In this document: positions 1-8,387 of the stretch, in pieces
Position numbering within the stretch: the first letter of the stretch is position 1
Layout: each line of letters starts with the position of its first letter
NCBI RefSeq assembly: GCF_021513275.1
Contig: NZ_CP090978.1
Span: 4,526,001 to 4,590,000 of the forward strand
Reading direction: 5' to 3'
DNA: 64,000 nt
From: Paenibacillus hexagrammi
Lineage (GTDB): Bacteria; Bacillota; Bacilli; Paenibacillales; NBRC-103111
The notes under the pieces: model-generated
The model's database searches: none
What the model was told of the DNA's origin: nothing
Seen by the model: the letters and a program-made list of their open reading frames with translations, nothing else
Made by a program: the position numbers and the translations under genes

Positions 1-1063
1 TTCTCCATAAGCTCCTGAGGCGTGCTGAATGTATCCATTCCTCACCGGGCGTATAAAGATTGGTAAGCTCTTGACGGACATCGGTCAGCTGCAGCGTGCC
101 GCAAGCCGAAATATCGAACAATCGCGGATTCGGCGAATAGGCTGGAATCTGCCTGCTGTTACTGTTATGAGACTCGTCATCGATCGAGCGGTGAAGATTG
201 ATGACAATTTTGGAGGCGTAGTAATATTTGAATGTTTCTTCCGGACTAAGCCAATAGCCCTGAATCTTATGCGCAAGCTTCTGATAGTTACTCATACGAT
301 CCCACCAGTAGCCGTTAATGAACACGTTCTTATCCTTTAAATAGTCGGCCATCTCATCTATGAAGGCTACCCTGTTCCAAAAGGCGGAGCCAATAAAGCA
401 GATATCCTTCCGGTAAGAAGTCGACACGTAGTCGAGTCCAATAGTATCCGGGTTGATACCGAAGGGCAGGTAATGCACATTCGGACATCCGAGTGACCGG
501 TATACGTCAACACAGCTCATCTCTAATGTAAAAATATAGTCGTAATGCGGTACGATCTGTATCGTCTGATCCGAATGATACGGGTCATCCGGCAGCCAGA
601 TGGCGGTACGTATCCCCGATTCGCGGATGGCATCGACCTTGTGAACCGGGAAGGACTGACCGATCGCGTCCAGAACGAGCACCAGGTCCGGTCTAGTTTG
701 CTGCGCAATAGCGACCACATCCTCCGACGGATTCACGACAATCGCTTCTCTGACCAGCTTGCGCAGGGCATCTGCGATCCCGATATCCATCGCGGCATAA
801 GGCGCTCCATCCGCTTTCACATACATCACCCTAAGGTTCCAAAGTATTCCTTGACCCGGTCTGATGTCTTTCATAATCTTCTTGCACCGGCCCATATGAT
901 ACCCGTGCGACCAGCCCGACTGGTAGCCGGCCTGATTGCCCGCCAGCCACTCTGGACTCGGCCCCATCGGCCGGTCAGCCGGCCGGATAGAGTGAAGAGG
1001 CCGCTTCCCCGGAATACCAGGTCCGAGCCTTCCCGTTCGAACCGCTTTTCTTCTCTTCCTCAT
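1..1063 (-). CDS. CgeB-family spore glycosyltransferase, partial, probably frameshifted near the window edge
   Basis: The C-terminus runs off the window. The protein starts MRKRRKAVRTGR, a basic tail, and continues with GYQSGWSHGYHMG, then a glycosyltransferase-B type body (PDLVLVLDAIGQ, TAIWLPDDPYH, DYIFTLEMSCVDVYRSLG, LPFGINP, FDISACGTLQLTD) typical of CgeB proteins that act on the spore outer layer in Bacillus and Paenibacillus. The ATG at 1063 overlaps the intended stop of the upstream RmlD-like gene as TGATG, which suggests coupled translation. Near position 38 the current frame becomes unlike the family, while the next frame reads DTFSTPQELME, as expected for CgeB-like proteins. One missing base in the AA at 38..39 would explain this. 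The family call is firm; the exact sugar is unknown. Confidence 0.8.
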   Translation of the reverse strand, partial: MRKRRKAVRTGRLGPGIPGKRPLHSIRPADRPMGPSPEWLAGNQAGYQSGWSHGYHMGRCKKIMKDIRPGQGILWNLRVMYVKADGAPYAAMDIGIADALRKLVREAIVVNPSEDVVAIAQQTRPDLVLVLDAIGQSFPVHKVDAIRESGIRTAIWLPDDPYHSDQTIQIVPHYDYIFTLEMSCVDVYRSLGCPNVHYLPFGINPDTIGLDYVSTSYRKDICFIGSAFWNRVAFIDEMADYLKDKNVFINGYWWDRMSNYQKLAHKIQGYWLSPEETFKYYYASKIVINLHRSIDDESHNSNSRQIPAYSPNPRLFDISACGTLQLTDVRQELTNLYTPGEEWIHSARLRSLWR

Positions 1064-1112
1064 CACTGTCCAACCCCGCTTTTCATATAGCCTTTCAGCA
1101 GCAAGTATTCTT

Positions 1113-1955
1113 TCAAGGAGCTCTCCCAAAAGGCATTTGATGAATCCGGTTGATTTTGCTGTTATCCAGCACACTGTACGAAGGGCGTTGGCATTTGGAT
1201 TCGTAAGAGCTTGATACGATTGGCTTCGCTTCATAGGGAATTTCGCACAGCTCGAAGGTTCTGACTGCGAGATCGTACCAGCTGCAGGCCCCTTCTCCGC
1301 TGCAATGATAGATGCCGTATTCCTCGATATCCTGCTGGATGAAGGTGTGCAGTGCTCTCGCCACGTCCAGGGTATGAGTCGGTGACATAATGACATCGTC
1401 AACCACGGATACCGGTTTGCCCTGCTGCACGAGACGAAGCATGGTCTCGATGAAATTCCCGCCCTTGCCGCTCGAGCCGGCAGCGCCGAACAGGGAAGAA
1501 ACGCGGAAGATGAAGTAGCGGTCCATGTAAGCGGCGATGACTTTTTCTCCGGCAACCTTGGTGCTGCCATACACATTCAGCGGATGCGTAGAATCCAATT
1601 CGGTATAGGGGCTTCCCTTCGCGCCGTCAAACACGTAGTCCGTGCTGAAATGGTACAAAACAGCATCCTGCTGTTCACAGAAGGATGCGATGCGATGCAG
1701 TGCAATAGCGTTGACGACCAGAGCTTTAAGCGGATCGCTTTCGCATGCCTCCGTATTGTGAAAGGCCGTACAATTGATCACGGCATGGAGCCTCCCCAGC
1801 TTCTCCAGATACGGGATAATCGCTTCCGTATTCTCCATATTGAACTGCTCCCGTGTGATCAGGATCAGCTCCACATTCTTACTCTCCGCCAGTACTCGGC
1901 GAATATCCGTGCCCAGCTGCCCGTTGGCGCCTAGCAGCGCAACACGCCGCCTCAT
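1113..1955 (-). CDS. RmlD-like dTDP-4-dehydrosugar reductase (3' end probably frameshifted)
   Basis: Extended SDR protein of 280 residues as read. It has the Rossmann motif GANGQLG, FSTDYVFDG, the YxxxK pair in VYGSTKVAGE and the C-terminal RPSYSVLDNSKI, all features of RmlD, the NADPH-dependent reductase that finishes dTDP-deoxysugar synthesis. The start ATG overlaps the stop of the upstream epimerase (ATGA). The frame closes early after QMPFGRAP. One extra base in the four-A run at 1128..1131 (plus strand) would continue it as QMPFWESSLKEYLLLKGYM to a stop at 1063..1065, giving about 297 residues and a perfect TGATG junction with the CgeB gene. I therefore think the shortened end is an assembly error or a recent mutation. 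Confidence 0.8.
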   Translation of the reverse strand: MRRRVALLGANGQLGTDIRRVLAESKNVELILITREQFNMENTEAIIPYLEKLGRLHAVINCTAFHNTEACESDPLKALVVNAIALHRIASFCEQQDAVLYHFSTDYVFDGAKGSPYTELDSTHPLNVYGSTKVAGEKVIAAYMDRYFIFRVSSLFGAAGSSGKGGNFIETMLRLVQQGKPVSVVDDVIMSPTHTLDVARALHTFIQQDIEEYGIYHCSGEGACSWYDLAVRTFELCEIPYEAKPIVSSSYESKCQRPSYSVLDNSKINRIHQMPFGRAP

Positions 1956-2995
1956 CCTTCACTCGGTCCTTCCAAATCCATGATACCTCCGTACAGCTTC
2001 ACACCCTCAATGATCTTGTGCCATTTCATCAGCTCTTGATACCAGCTCAGCGTAATCGTCTGATCCATGTTGGAGATCTCTCCCGCTTCGAGGGCATGAT
2101 AGATTTCAAGCGCTCCCTTGGCGGCAGTCCAGCTTGCTTTCCAATTCAGAGCCTTCTCAATCTTCTCGAAGTTGACGCGGTATGAACGGTGGTCCGGTGC
2201 GCCGTACCATTCGATGGTCACGGGCTTAGGAAGCACACCTGTAATTTCTTCAGCCAGCTTGCCGAGCTGATAGTTGTTGCTGTCCGAGCCTACGTTATAT
2301 ATCTGTCCGTTAATGATCGCCGGATCGGCTTCGAGCAGCAGACACATCACATCTGTCGTATCCTGCACGTGCACGAAGGGTCTCCATTGGGAGCCGTCCC
2401 TCATCAGCGGAATCACACCTGTCTTCCAGGCGCCAAGTGCCATACCGTTAATCGCCAGATCAAAACGAATGCGGGGCGAATGTCCGTAAACTGTCGCCTG
2501 CCGGATCACTACAGCCGTGAAGGAATCGTCTGCCAAGGGCAGCACGCCGTGTTCAGCCATTTCATTAGCTTTGGCATACGTCGTGAGCGGATTCGTCTTC
2601 GACGTTTCATCCACCACGACCTCAGGCGGCTGAAAGCCGTACAAGCTGCAGGAGGAAGGCAGAATATATCTCTTCACGCCGAGCTTCTTCGCTTTGTGCG
2701 CAGTGCTGACTCTGGAGATATGGTTAATCTGATAGGTAGCTTCTTGGAACAGCTCGCCGCTAGGATCGTTGGAAATCGCGACCAGGTCGATCACCGCATC
2801 CACACCTGCGAAGGCCTCCTCCTTCAGCCGCCGAGTATCCTCCTGGATCAGTACAAGATTCGGATGCTGCTGAAGCTTATCTTTACCGAAAAAGAATCGG
2901 TCCACCGCTTTGACGTGATAGCCTTTATCCAAGAGCTTAGGCACCAGGACACTGCCGATGTAGCCCCCGGCTCCGGTTACCATGATTGTATTCAT
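1952..2995 (-). CDS. NAD-dependent epimerase/dehydratase (extended SDR)
   Basis: A 347-residue extended SDR with GAGGYIG near residue 8 for NAD binding and SSCSLYG in the active-site region. It sits between rmlC and the RmlD-like gene, so it probably modifies a dTDP-sugar. It is not a clear RmlB: the usual YxxxK pair appears as TTYAKANEMAE, with Asn where the catalytic Lys is normally found. It may belong to a subfamily with altered chemistry, such as a sugar 4-epimerase-like protein. The start overlaps the rmlC stop (ATGA) and is preceded by AAGGAGGAG. The SDR fold is certain; the reaction is inferred. Confidence 0.75.
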   Translation of the reverse strand: MNTIMVTGAGGYIGSVLVPKLLDKGYHVKAVDRFFFGKDKLQQHPNLVLIQEDTRRLKEEAFAGVDAVIDLVAISNDPSGELFQEATYQINHISRVSTAHKAKKLGVKRYILPSSCSLYGFQPPEVVVDETSKTNPLTTYAKANEMAEHGVLPLADDSFTAVVIRQATVYGHSPRIRFDLAINGMALGAWKTGVIPLMRDGSQWRPFVHVQDTTDVMCLLLEADPAIINGQIYNVGSDSNNYQLGKLAEEITGVLPKPVTIEWYGAPDHRSYRVNFEKIEKALNWKASWTAAKGALEIYHALEAGEISNMDQTITLSWYQELMKWHKIIEGVKLYGGIMDLEGPSEG

Positions 2996-3585
2996 TCATG
3001 CTCCTCCTTCGCGCTGCTCGTTTCTGTGCCGCCTTCGTAGACAAAATTGTTCTCAGCCGACTGAAGCGGCGGATGATGACGGTCCTTATCGGATAACACG
3101 GGGCTCGATACAGGCCAGTCGATGCCCAGCTGCGGATCGTTCCATTGAATGCCGCGATCATGCTCCGGCGAGTAATACTCATCTACTTTGTAGAGAAGCT
3201 CCGTGTTCGGTACCAGCGTGCATACCCCATGTGCAAAGCCCTTGGGCACTAGAATTTGCCGTTTGTTATCCGCACTCAGCAGAACACCTACCCATTCTCC
3301 GAAAGTTGGCGAGCCTTTGCGGATATCGACCACAACATCGTAAACAGCTCCCGACAGGACACGCACCAGCTTCGTCTGAGCCTTAGGCGCAAGCTGGTAA
3401 TGAAGTCCGCGCAGGATGCCCGGCTGAACCGATAAAGAATGGTTATCCTGAATAAAGTCATGCTGCATGCCGAACTGTGCCAGAGCCTGCCGGTTATAGC
3501 TCTCCATGAAAAAACCGCGATGATCGCCATGCGCAGTCGGCTCGAATACCAGCACTTCGGGAAGCCTGGTTGCTATTACTTTCAT
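2992..3585 (-). CDS. rmlC: dTDP-4-dehydrorhamnose 3,5-epimerase
   Basis: Cupin-fold epimerase of 197 residues, slightly longer than the usual 180 or so. Diagnostic motifs are DHRGFFMESY, ILRGLHYQ with the catalytic His, KLVRVLSGAVYDVVVDIR, VPKGFAHG and TELLYKVDEYYSPEHDRGIQW. It converts dTDP-4-dehydro-6-deoxyglucose to the L-rhamno intermediate. The start ATG overlaps the upstream stop as TAATG. With RmlA and an RmlD-like reductase in the same operon this is a partial dTDP-L-rhamnose module, but rmlB is not in the window. The C-terminal 15 residues are acidic and not family-typical. Confidence 0.9.
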   Translation of the reverse strand: MKVIATRLPEVLVFEPTAHGDHRGFFMESYNRQALAQFGMQHDFIQDNHSLSVQPGILRGLHYQLAPKAQTKLVRVLSGAVYDVVVDIRKGSPTFGEWVGVLLSADNKRQILVPKGFAHGVCTLVPNTELLYKVDEYYSPEHDRGIQWNDPQLGIDWPVSSPVLSDKDRHHPPLQSAENNFVYEGGTETSSAKEEHE

Positions 3586-4793
3586 TAGAGGGTTCCTCCC
3601 CGTTTCTCTGTAATCTGATCAACGACATAAGCGGCAAACGGCATCGAGCAGGTGAACGCCGGAGAAACTGCATTCAGCACGTGCATAGAGCTGCCGTCGC
3701 CTTCAATGACAAAATCCTGGACCAGCTCCAGTGTCTGTTTGTTAAGCAGCTGCGCCCGGATACCCGGCCGCAGGAAGTGGCCGAAGCCTTTGGGATCGAT
3801 CGATTGAACCATGCTCATGCCAAGCCGAATGAAGTGAGCCTTGATATATTTGCGCATTTCTTCCAGCGCCAGCCTGCGAAAGTGAAAGGAGTTGGTTAGG
3901 AACAGTTTGGCTTCATAGCCTACGATTTGAAGGAATTCCTTGAAGCTGAACCCGGAGAAGCCCGAATAATTCTCCCGCCAAAATGCGGGGATCGCGGTTG
4001 GTCCGATTTTGATACTGCCGTCTACTGTCTTGGTATAGTGCACGCCGAGGAATGGATTGCGCAGATTGGGAACGGGATAGATGTTTGTTGTGACGTCGGT
4101 TTTATTTTTCGTATATTTCAAGTAGATGCCTTTAAAAGGAATGATCGTATAGGTGAGGCCGAAGCCAAAATCGTGGGCAATGCTGTCTGCATACAATCCG
4201 GCTGCATTGATCAGATATCCATATCGGTATGCGCCTGAGGTCGTATAAACCGCGCCCCCCTTGTGCTTCTTGTACTGCGTATGAAAGTGGAACTCAACGT
4301 CATTCTCGATGTTCTCCTGCTTGAGCCTCATGCACACCTCGACAGGATCGACGGAAGCTGTGTTGGGGGAGTACAGGGCTTTGCCATACGTGCGGGCATT
4401 GGGGTCGATGGTTTTCATCTCTTCTTCGTCCATCCATACCAGCTCCACGCCGTTGATATCCGCTCTTCGCTTCAGCTCCTCTAGTCCCGCAAGTTCGGAC
4501 TCATCCTGGGCCACGACCAGCTTCCCGCATTCATTTATGCGTAGGCCATGCTCCTTGCAATAAGCGCGCATGGCCGCATTGCCATCCCTGGTAAACTTGG
4601 CTTTCAGGCTGTTAGCCGTATAATAGAAGCCCGCATGAAGCACACCGCTGTTGCGTCCGCTGGCATGAACCGCGACATCGGCTTCCTTTTCCAAAATGCA
4701 AACCGTTCTTGAAGGCTCCCGCCGCTTCAGCTCCCGGGCAATCGTCAAACCGACGATGCCGCCTCCGATAATGATGTAATCATAGCGCTTCAT
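3585..4793 (-). CDS. lhgO: FAD-dependent L-2-hydroxyglutarate oxidase-like protein
   Basis: 402-residue DAO-family flavoprotein. The N-terminal dinucleotide motif IIGGGIVGLTIARELK is followed by EKEADVAVHASGRNSGVLHAGFYY cut here to its core HASGRNSGV, then NAAGLYAD and the C-terminal FVIEGDGSSMHVLNAVSP, all typical of LhgO (YgaF) oxidases. It overlaps rmlA by ATGA and rmlC by TAATG, so it is co-translated with sugar-nucleotide genes. Why a 2-hydroxyacid oxidase sits here is not clear. It may act on a sugar-derived acid rather than on L-2-hydroxyglutarate. Family assignment is good; the substrate is inferred from distant homologs only. Confidence 0.75.
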   Translation of the reverse strand: MKRYDYIIIGGGIVGLTIARELKRREPSRTVCILEKEADVAVHASGRNSGVLHAGFYYTANSLKAKFTRDGNAAMRAYCKEHGLRINECGKLVVAQDESELAGLEELKRRADINGVELVWMDEEEMKTIDPNARTYGKALYSPNTASVDPVEVCMRLKQENIENDVEFHFHTQYKKHKGGAVYTTSGAYRYGYLINAAGLYADSIAHDFGFGLTYTIIPFKGIYLKYTKNKTDVTTNIYPVPNLRNPFLGVHYTKTVDGSIKIGPTAIPAFWRENYSGFSGFSFKEFLQIVGYEAKLFLTNSFHFRRLALEEMRKYIKAHFIRLGMSMVQSIDPKGFGHFLRPGIRAQLLNKQTLELVQDFVIEGDGSSMHVLNAVSPAFTCSMPFAAYVVDQITEKRGGTL

Positions 4794-5518
4794 GTAGGAT
4801 CACCCGAATAATTGCGCAGTCGATCCGTGGCTTCGTAGAGTGAAGGGAACGTCCCCGCATCGATCCACCAGCCGTTTAGGATGCTGTAGGTTAGCAGCCC
4901 TTTGGTCGCATAGAGGTTATTCACATCTGTGATCTCCAGCTCTCCCCTCGCTGACGGCTCGATCGCTCGAATCATATCGAACACCATCTCGTCATACATG
5001 TAAATGCCGGTGACGCAATACGAAGACTTAGGCTCTTTCGGCTTCTCTTCGATTCGCTCTATCAGATCTCCGTTCATGACAGGAACACCGAAGCGCCTGG
5101 GATCATCCACCTGCTTTAGAAATACGCGCGCCCCTTCGGATTGCTGCTCGAACTCCTTTACGCAGCCTGCCAGGGAATCCTCGAAGAGATTATCACCGAG
5201 CAGAACAATGAGTTTCTCGCCGGGATGGACGAAGCTTTCCGCCAGTTCCAGCGCATCCGCGATGCCCCCGGCTTGATCTTGGATTTTGTACGTAATCTTG
5301 ACGCCCCATTCTTTTCCGCTGCCAAGAAACTGCACATAAAGCGGAGCAGATTGCTTGTTCGTCACAAGCAAAATATCCGTAACCCCAGCAAGCCGAAGCT
5401 TATCTATGGCATAGTAAATCATGGGATACCTGCCAACGGGAAGAAGGTGTTTATTCAGCATACTGGTCAGAGGCCGAAGACGCGTTCCCGTCCCTCCTGC
5501 AAGAATGACTCCCTTCAT
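4790..5518 (-). CDS. rmlA: Glucose-1-phosphate thymidylyltransferase (RmlA-like nucleotidyltransferase)
   Basis: 242-residue sugar-phosphate nucleotidyltransferase. It begins MKGVILAGGTGTRLRPLT, the signature nucleotide-binding loop, and has HLLPVGRYPMIYYAID, ILLVTNK, LLGDNLFED and EKPKEPKSSYCVTGIYMYD. It should make dTDP-glucose from dTTP and glucose-1-phosphate, the entry to the dTDP-sugar branch. At about 240 residues it belongs to the short RmlA group. I chose the ATG at 5518 because homologs start at MKGVILAGG and AAGGA lies about 11 bases upstream; upstream in-frame starts would give an unnatural N-terminus. The 3' end overlaps lhgO by ATGA. Confidence 0.85.
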   Translation of the reverse strand: MKGVILAGGTGTRLRPLTSMLNKHLLPVGRYPMIYYAIDKLRLAGVTDILLVTNKQSAPLYVQFLGSGKEWGVKITYKIQDQAGGIADALELAESFVHPGEKLIVLLGDNLFEDSLAGCVKEFEQQSEGARVFLKQVDDPRRFGVPVMNGDLIERIEEKPKEPKSSYCVTGIYMYDEMVFDMIRAIEPSARGELEITDVNNLYATKGLLTYSILNGWWIDAGTFPSLYEATDRLRNYSGDPT

Positions 5519-5541
5519 CTGTAACGCCATCCTTTCCATAT

Positions 5542-6264
5542 TTAGATGAAAGCCTGGGGATCGACTCCCCATTTTGCAATAAACAGCTCCCGTGAGCGAT
5601 CGACGATTCGTTGAAACTCTTCGCCCTTCTTGACGAAGCTTGCACTGCCGTAATGGAAGATGAACGTATCCTCCGCCAGGCAAAGGGAGTATCCCGCTAG
5701 TCGTGTGCGGTAGCAGTAATCGTCGTCCTCGTAATGCCCGGGACTGTATCGCTCATCGAGCAGACCGACCTGATTCATGACCTCCCGTTTGATCAAGAAG
5801 CAGAATCCGATGACGCGTTGAGCCTCCGAATAGGTCCCCTTCTTCTCCACATTAAACCTCTGCGTCATATCCTCGAGACTTGTATAGGGCTCCTCTATTT
5901 TTTGCCGGCCGCTGGCATAATTCGTCATCGGACCGACAATGCCCACATCCTTACGATGGTAGAGGCAATCCAGCATATTTCGCAGCCAGCCGGGGGTAAG
6001 CAGCACATCATTATTGAGCAGCAGAATCTCGCTTCCTTTAGCTGCTCTCATCCCTGCGTTGCATGCGGCCGGAAAGCCTCTATTTTCAAAGAAAGAAATG
6101 AAAGGAACTTTTTCTTGGATTAACAAATCCAATGTGCCGTCCGTCGAGCCGTTGTCGACCACGATGATTTCATAAGGAGTATCCGTATGCTGACGGATCG
6201 AATAGATGCAGTCCTGCAGCAGCGTCTTTTCATTAAAAGTAGGAATAATGATGCTCGTTGTCAT
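5542..6264 (-). CDS. Family 2 glycosyltransferase (rhamnosyltransferase-like)
   Basis: 240-residue GT-A enzyme: SIIIPTFNEKTLLQDCI, the nucleotide-binding EIIVVDNGSTDGT, a DxD-like LLLNNDV, then FCFLIKREVMNQVGLLDE and the acceptor-side YEDDDYCYRTRLAGY. It likely transfers a sugar, perhaps the deoxysugar made by the neighbouring Rml enzymes, in the cytoplasm of the mother cell. The start overlaps the stop of the upstream glycosyltransferase by ATGA, and rmlA follows 23 bases downstream, so it belongs to the same operon. Family 2 membership is clear; donor and acceptor are not. Confidence 0.85.
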   Translation of the reverse strand: MTTSIIIPTFNEKTLLQDCIYSIRQHTDTPYEIIVVDNGSTDGTLDLLIQEKVPFISFFENRGFPAACNAGMRAAKGSEILLLNNDVLLTPGWLRNMLDCLYHRKDVGIVGPMTNYASGRQKIEEPYTSLEDMTQRFNVEKKGTYSEAQRVIGFCFLIKREVMNQVGLLDERYSPGHYEDDDYCYRTRLAGYSLCLAEDTFIFHYGSASFVKKGEEFQRIVDRSRELFIAKWGVDPQAFI

Positions 6265-7334
6265 GGAGATCCCTCCGATAGCACTCTTCGATTCCTGCTG
6301 ATGTCCTCGAAGCGGAGCCTTTGACCGTTATTCGCCATTAACATATGGAGTGCTTCCATGTGATCTCCGAGAATCATGCTCGATACAGGGTTGGATACAC
6401 CTGTGTTCATACGGGTTACTTTATTCCCTTTGATTACATCCACACTAGCCGGTGCGACAATGCTAAGCCCTAGCTGAGCAGCTAACGCTTGGGCTTTCGG
6501 CGGCACCGCCAAATTCGCCGGTCCGATCCGCTCGATAGCGTGGCGAGACAGCATATGGGGAATAGCCGTCATGGAGTTGGCACGCAATTGCGGTTTGCCT
6601 TGAATGTGGTTCAAGAACTCCTTCATCATCGTCACGCCGTCATGGTAAGCGAACGAGCCGATATACGGACTCACATCATTCAGCGCTACGTCGGCTCCCA
6701 GATCGATGGCCCGAATAAAGGGAACCAGCTGCTCCGCTTTGACCGGAATATCGCCGTCCAGGAACAGTACCATGTCCGCCGTTGTCTGCTTGGCGCCGAT
6801 GGCGCGACCGATATCGTGGCCGAGCGAATCCGGATAATGGATGATCGTAGCTAGGCGATTCTGTCTGACAAGAGCAAAGCTGCGGTCCGTCGAGCCGTTA
6901 ATCACGACGATGAGCTCCTGCAGCGGAAGCCTGCTAAGCTCCCCCAGAACACCGGTGATCGAATCTTCTTCATTGCGTACAGTCACGACCGCAGCGATGC
7001 TTTTTAAGGTTGGAACAGGCACACGATTCTCATCTTGTAGACCGGACCTCGTGCAATAGCCTTTAAGAAACGCCATCCCGCAGGCCGCTGCCTGCCCGGG
7101 CGGTATCTGCTTCCCTTCCCCGATGGAATAGTAATACCACAAGGTATTGATGTAGCGATGAGGGGACTCCCCCTCAGGAAGCGGATGATCCACAGCGTAT
7201 CTGCTTCCTGCCCGCTCGGCTGCTGCCGTCCATGCGGGAGCCCGCTTGCTTGCGGTCTTTCGTCTTCTGCGAAGGGCTTGCTTAGGGGCCGGTCTCTTCT
7301 TGCGAAATTTCCGAAAGACAGCTCTTCGTTTCAT
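6261..7334 (-). CDS. Family 2 glycosyltransferase with basic N-terminal tail
   Basis: 357 residues. The first 35 or so are very basic (MKRRAVFRKFRKKRPAPK, ALRRRRKTASKR), followed by a linker and a GT-A domain from about residue 110: AAVVTVRNEEDSI, LIVVINGSTDRSF, LGHDIGRAIGAK and the metal-binding LFLDGDIPV. It is a clear paralog of the next gene upstream. The ATG at 7334 has GGGGTGA five to six bases upstream, which overlaps the stop of that gene; a TTG 15 bases earlier is possible but lacks a good site. The basic tail recurs in other glycosyltransferases of this window and may anchor the enzyme to an acidic spore layer (inference). Confidence 0.8.
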   Translation of the reverse strand: MKRRAVFRKFRKKRPAPKQALRRRRKTASKRAPAWTAAAERAGSRYAVDHPLPEGESPHRYINTLWYYYSIGEGKQIPPGQAAACGMAFLKGYCTRSGLQDENRVPVPTLKSIAAVVTVRNEEDSITGVLGELSRLPLQELIVVINGSTDRSFALVRQNRLATIIHYPDSLGHDIGRAIGAKQTTADMVLFLDGDIPVKAEQLVPFIRAIDLGADVALNDVSPYIGSFAYHDGVTMMKEFLNHIQGKPQLRANSMTAIPHMLSRHAIERIGPANLAVPPKAQALAAQLGLSIVAPASVDVIKGNKVTRMNTGVSNPVSSMILGDHMEALHMLMANNGQRLRFEDISRNRRVLSEGSP

Positions 7335-7338
7335 CTTT

Positions 7339-8145
7339 TCACCCCACAAAGGATCGGTCCCGGAACAAATCTGTCTGCTGGCCCCGCTCGTTCGTCGCCT
7401 CCAGCAAATATCCGATCGCTTCCAAGTGATCTCCTACAATCAGGTTTCTCAGAGGGTCGACTCTGAACGTTCTTCTCTTTCTTGGGTTCATACGTCCTAC
7501 GTTCACCTCATGCACCTTATGGAGATCAAGCCCCTTGGTAACAGCTATCGTCTGAGCTAGCGGTGGAACGGACAATGCTGCAGTCCCGATCACTTCAAGC
7601 GCTCTTCGGCTTAATGCATGCGGGATCGCAGTCATGGAAGCCCCTAGCAGATCTGGCCGGGATAAGGCTAGATTCAGTGCGTGTTTAGCTAGTACAACCG
7701 GATGAACGTCCTGCTTATGAATGTTGCCGGTATAGCTGTTCAGCGCGACATCGACACCTCGTTCAACGGCTCTTACAAAAGGTTTAAGATCGCGCGCTTT
7801 AATGACGATATCGGCATCGATAAATAAAAGAATGCTCCCTCTCGCATGCCCGGCGCCGATTCCCCGTCCGACATCATGACCGAGAGGCTCTGGATATGCG
7901 AATACTCTGGCGCCCATTCTGCGCGCAATTTGCTCCGTTCCATCTCGCGAACCGTTTACGACAACGATAATTTCCGTAGAAGGATGTACGCCACGAGCTT
8001 GGCGAATCACAGAGGCAATGGTCCTTCTCTCATTCATTGCCGGTATGATGACGGACACGGTCGGAACGGTTTGATCAGAAGAGGGCTTGATGACACGAGG
8101 AGATCGCGCTTTCGGCTTCAACATGTTTCGTTTCCGTCGCTGCAA
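7339..8145 (-). CDS. Family 2 glycosyltransferase, first gene of the minus-strand operon
   Basis: 268-residue GT-A protein. A short basic N-terminus (MQRRKRNMLKPKARSPR) precedes VSVIIPAMNERRTIASVI, EIIVVVNGSRDGT, LGHDVGRGIGAGHARG, the DxD-type LFIDADIVI and a C-terminal GDHLEAIGYLLEA. It is paralogous to the next gene, sharing the LGHD(V/I)GR and VALN motifs. The likely start is TTG at 8145, with AAGGAGAGGAAG upstream; an ATG at 8124 has no good ribosome binding site. A CATACAAT box at 8206..8199 lies in the leader and would fit mother-cell transcription. Substrates are not predictable. Confidence 0.8.
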   Translation of the reverse strand: MQRRKRNMLKPKARSPRVIKPSSDQTVPTVSVIIPAMNERRTIASVIRQARGVHPSTEIIVVVNGSRDGTEQIARRMGARVFAYPEPLGHDVGRGIGAGHARGSILLFIDADIVIKARDLKPFVRAVERGVDVALNSYTGNIHKQDVHPVVLAKHALNLALSRPDLLGASMTAIPHALSRRALEVIGTAALSVPPLAQTIAVTKGLDLHKVHEVNVGRMNPRKRRTFRVDPLRNLIVGDHLEAIGYLLEATNERGQQTDLFRDRSFVG

Positions 8146-8198
8146 CGGTGACCACTTCCTCTCCTTCTGATTTCCTCTTTCCTGCCCTGCTCGTTCCC

Positions 8199-8206
8199 AT
8201 TGTATG
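8199..8206 (-). promoter_or_regulatory. Putative mother-cell sigma (SigE/SigK-type) -10 box
   Basis: CATACAAT on the minus strand, about 54 bases upstream of the first gene of the sugar operon. It matches the -10 element of sporulation mother-cell sigma factors (CATACAnT, CATAnnnTa). No convincing -35 was found at the usual distance. The same kind of box precedes several other transcription units in the window. Confidence 0.45.
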
Positions 8207-8238
8207 TCTGTCTACCTGGGAGGGCACGGCATTCGCGT

Positions 8239-8252
8239 AACCCTATAGGGTT
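8239..8252. promoter_or_regulatory. Perfect 14-bp palindrome between divergent genes
   Basis: AACCCTATAGGGTT reads the same on both strands. It lies in the 242-base gap between the divergent glycosyltransferase operon and the oxidoreductase gene. It could be an operator, but nothing identifies a regulator. The rest of this gap holds the CATACAAT box and the ribosome binding sites; I see no gene in it. Confidence 0.3.
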
Positions 8253-8387
8253 GATTCTAAAATTTGGGACTCCCAACCTTACGCTTTCTAGTTATTCATA
8301 CATGCCACTTTTCTATGAATCTCATATCCTATTTTGACTTGCAGACAAACATAGCAGGTCTATTGCTAGGATAGGAGGAGAACTAGG

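Noticed and set aside
545-1090. Open frame of 181 codons on the plus strand
   Set aside because: It lies antisense to the CgeB gene, has an unnatural His/Arg/Pro composition and no ribosome binding site.
8335-8376. A SigA promoter (TTGACT) before the SAF-domain oxidoreductase
   Set aside because: No -10 box lies at 16-18 bases from the TTGACT.
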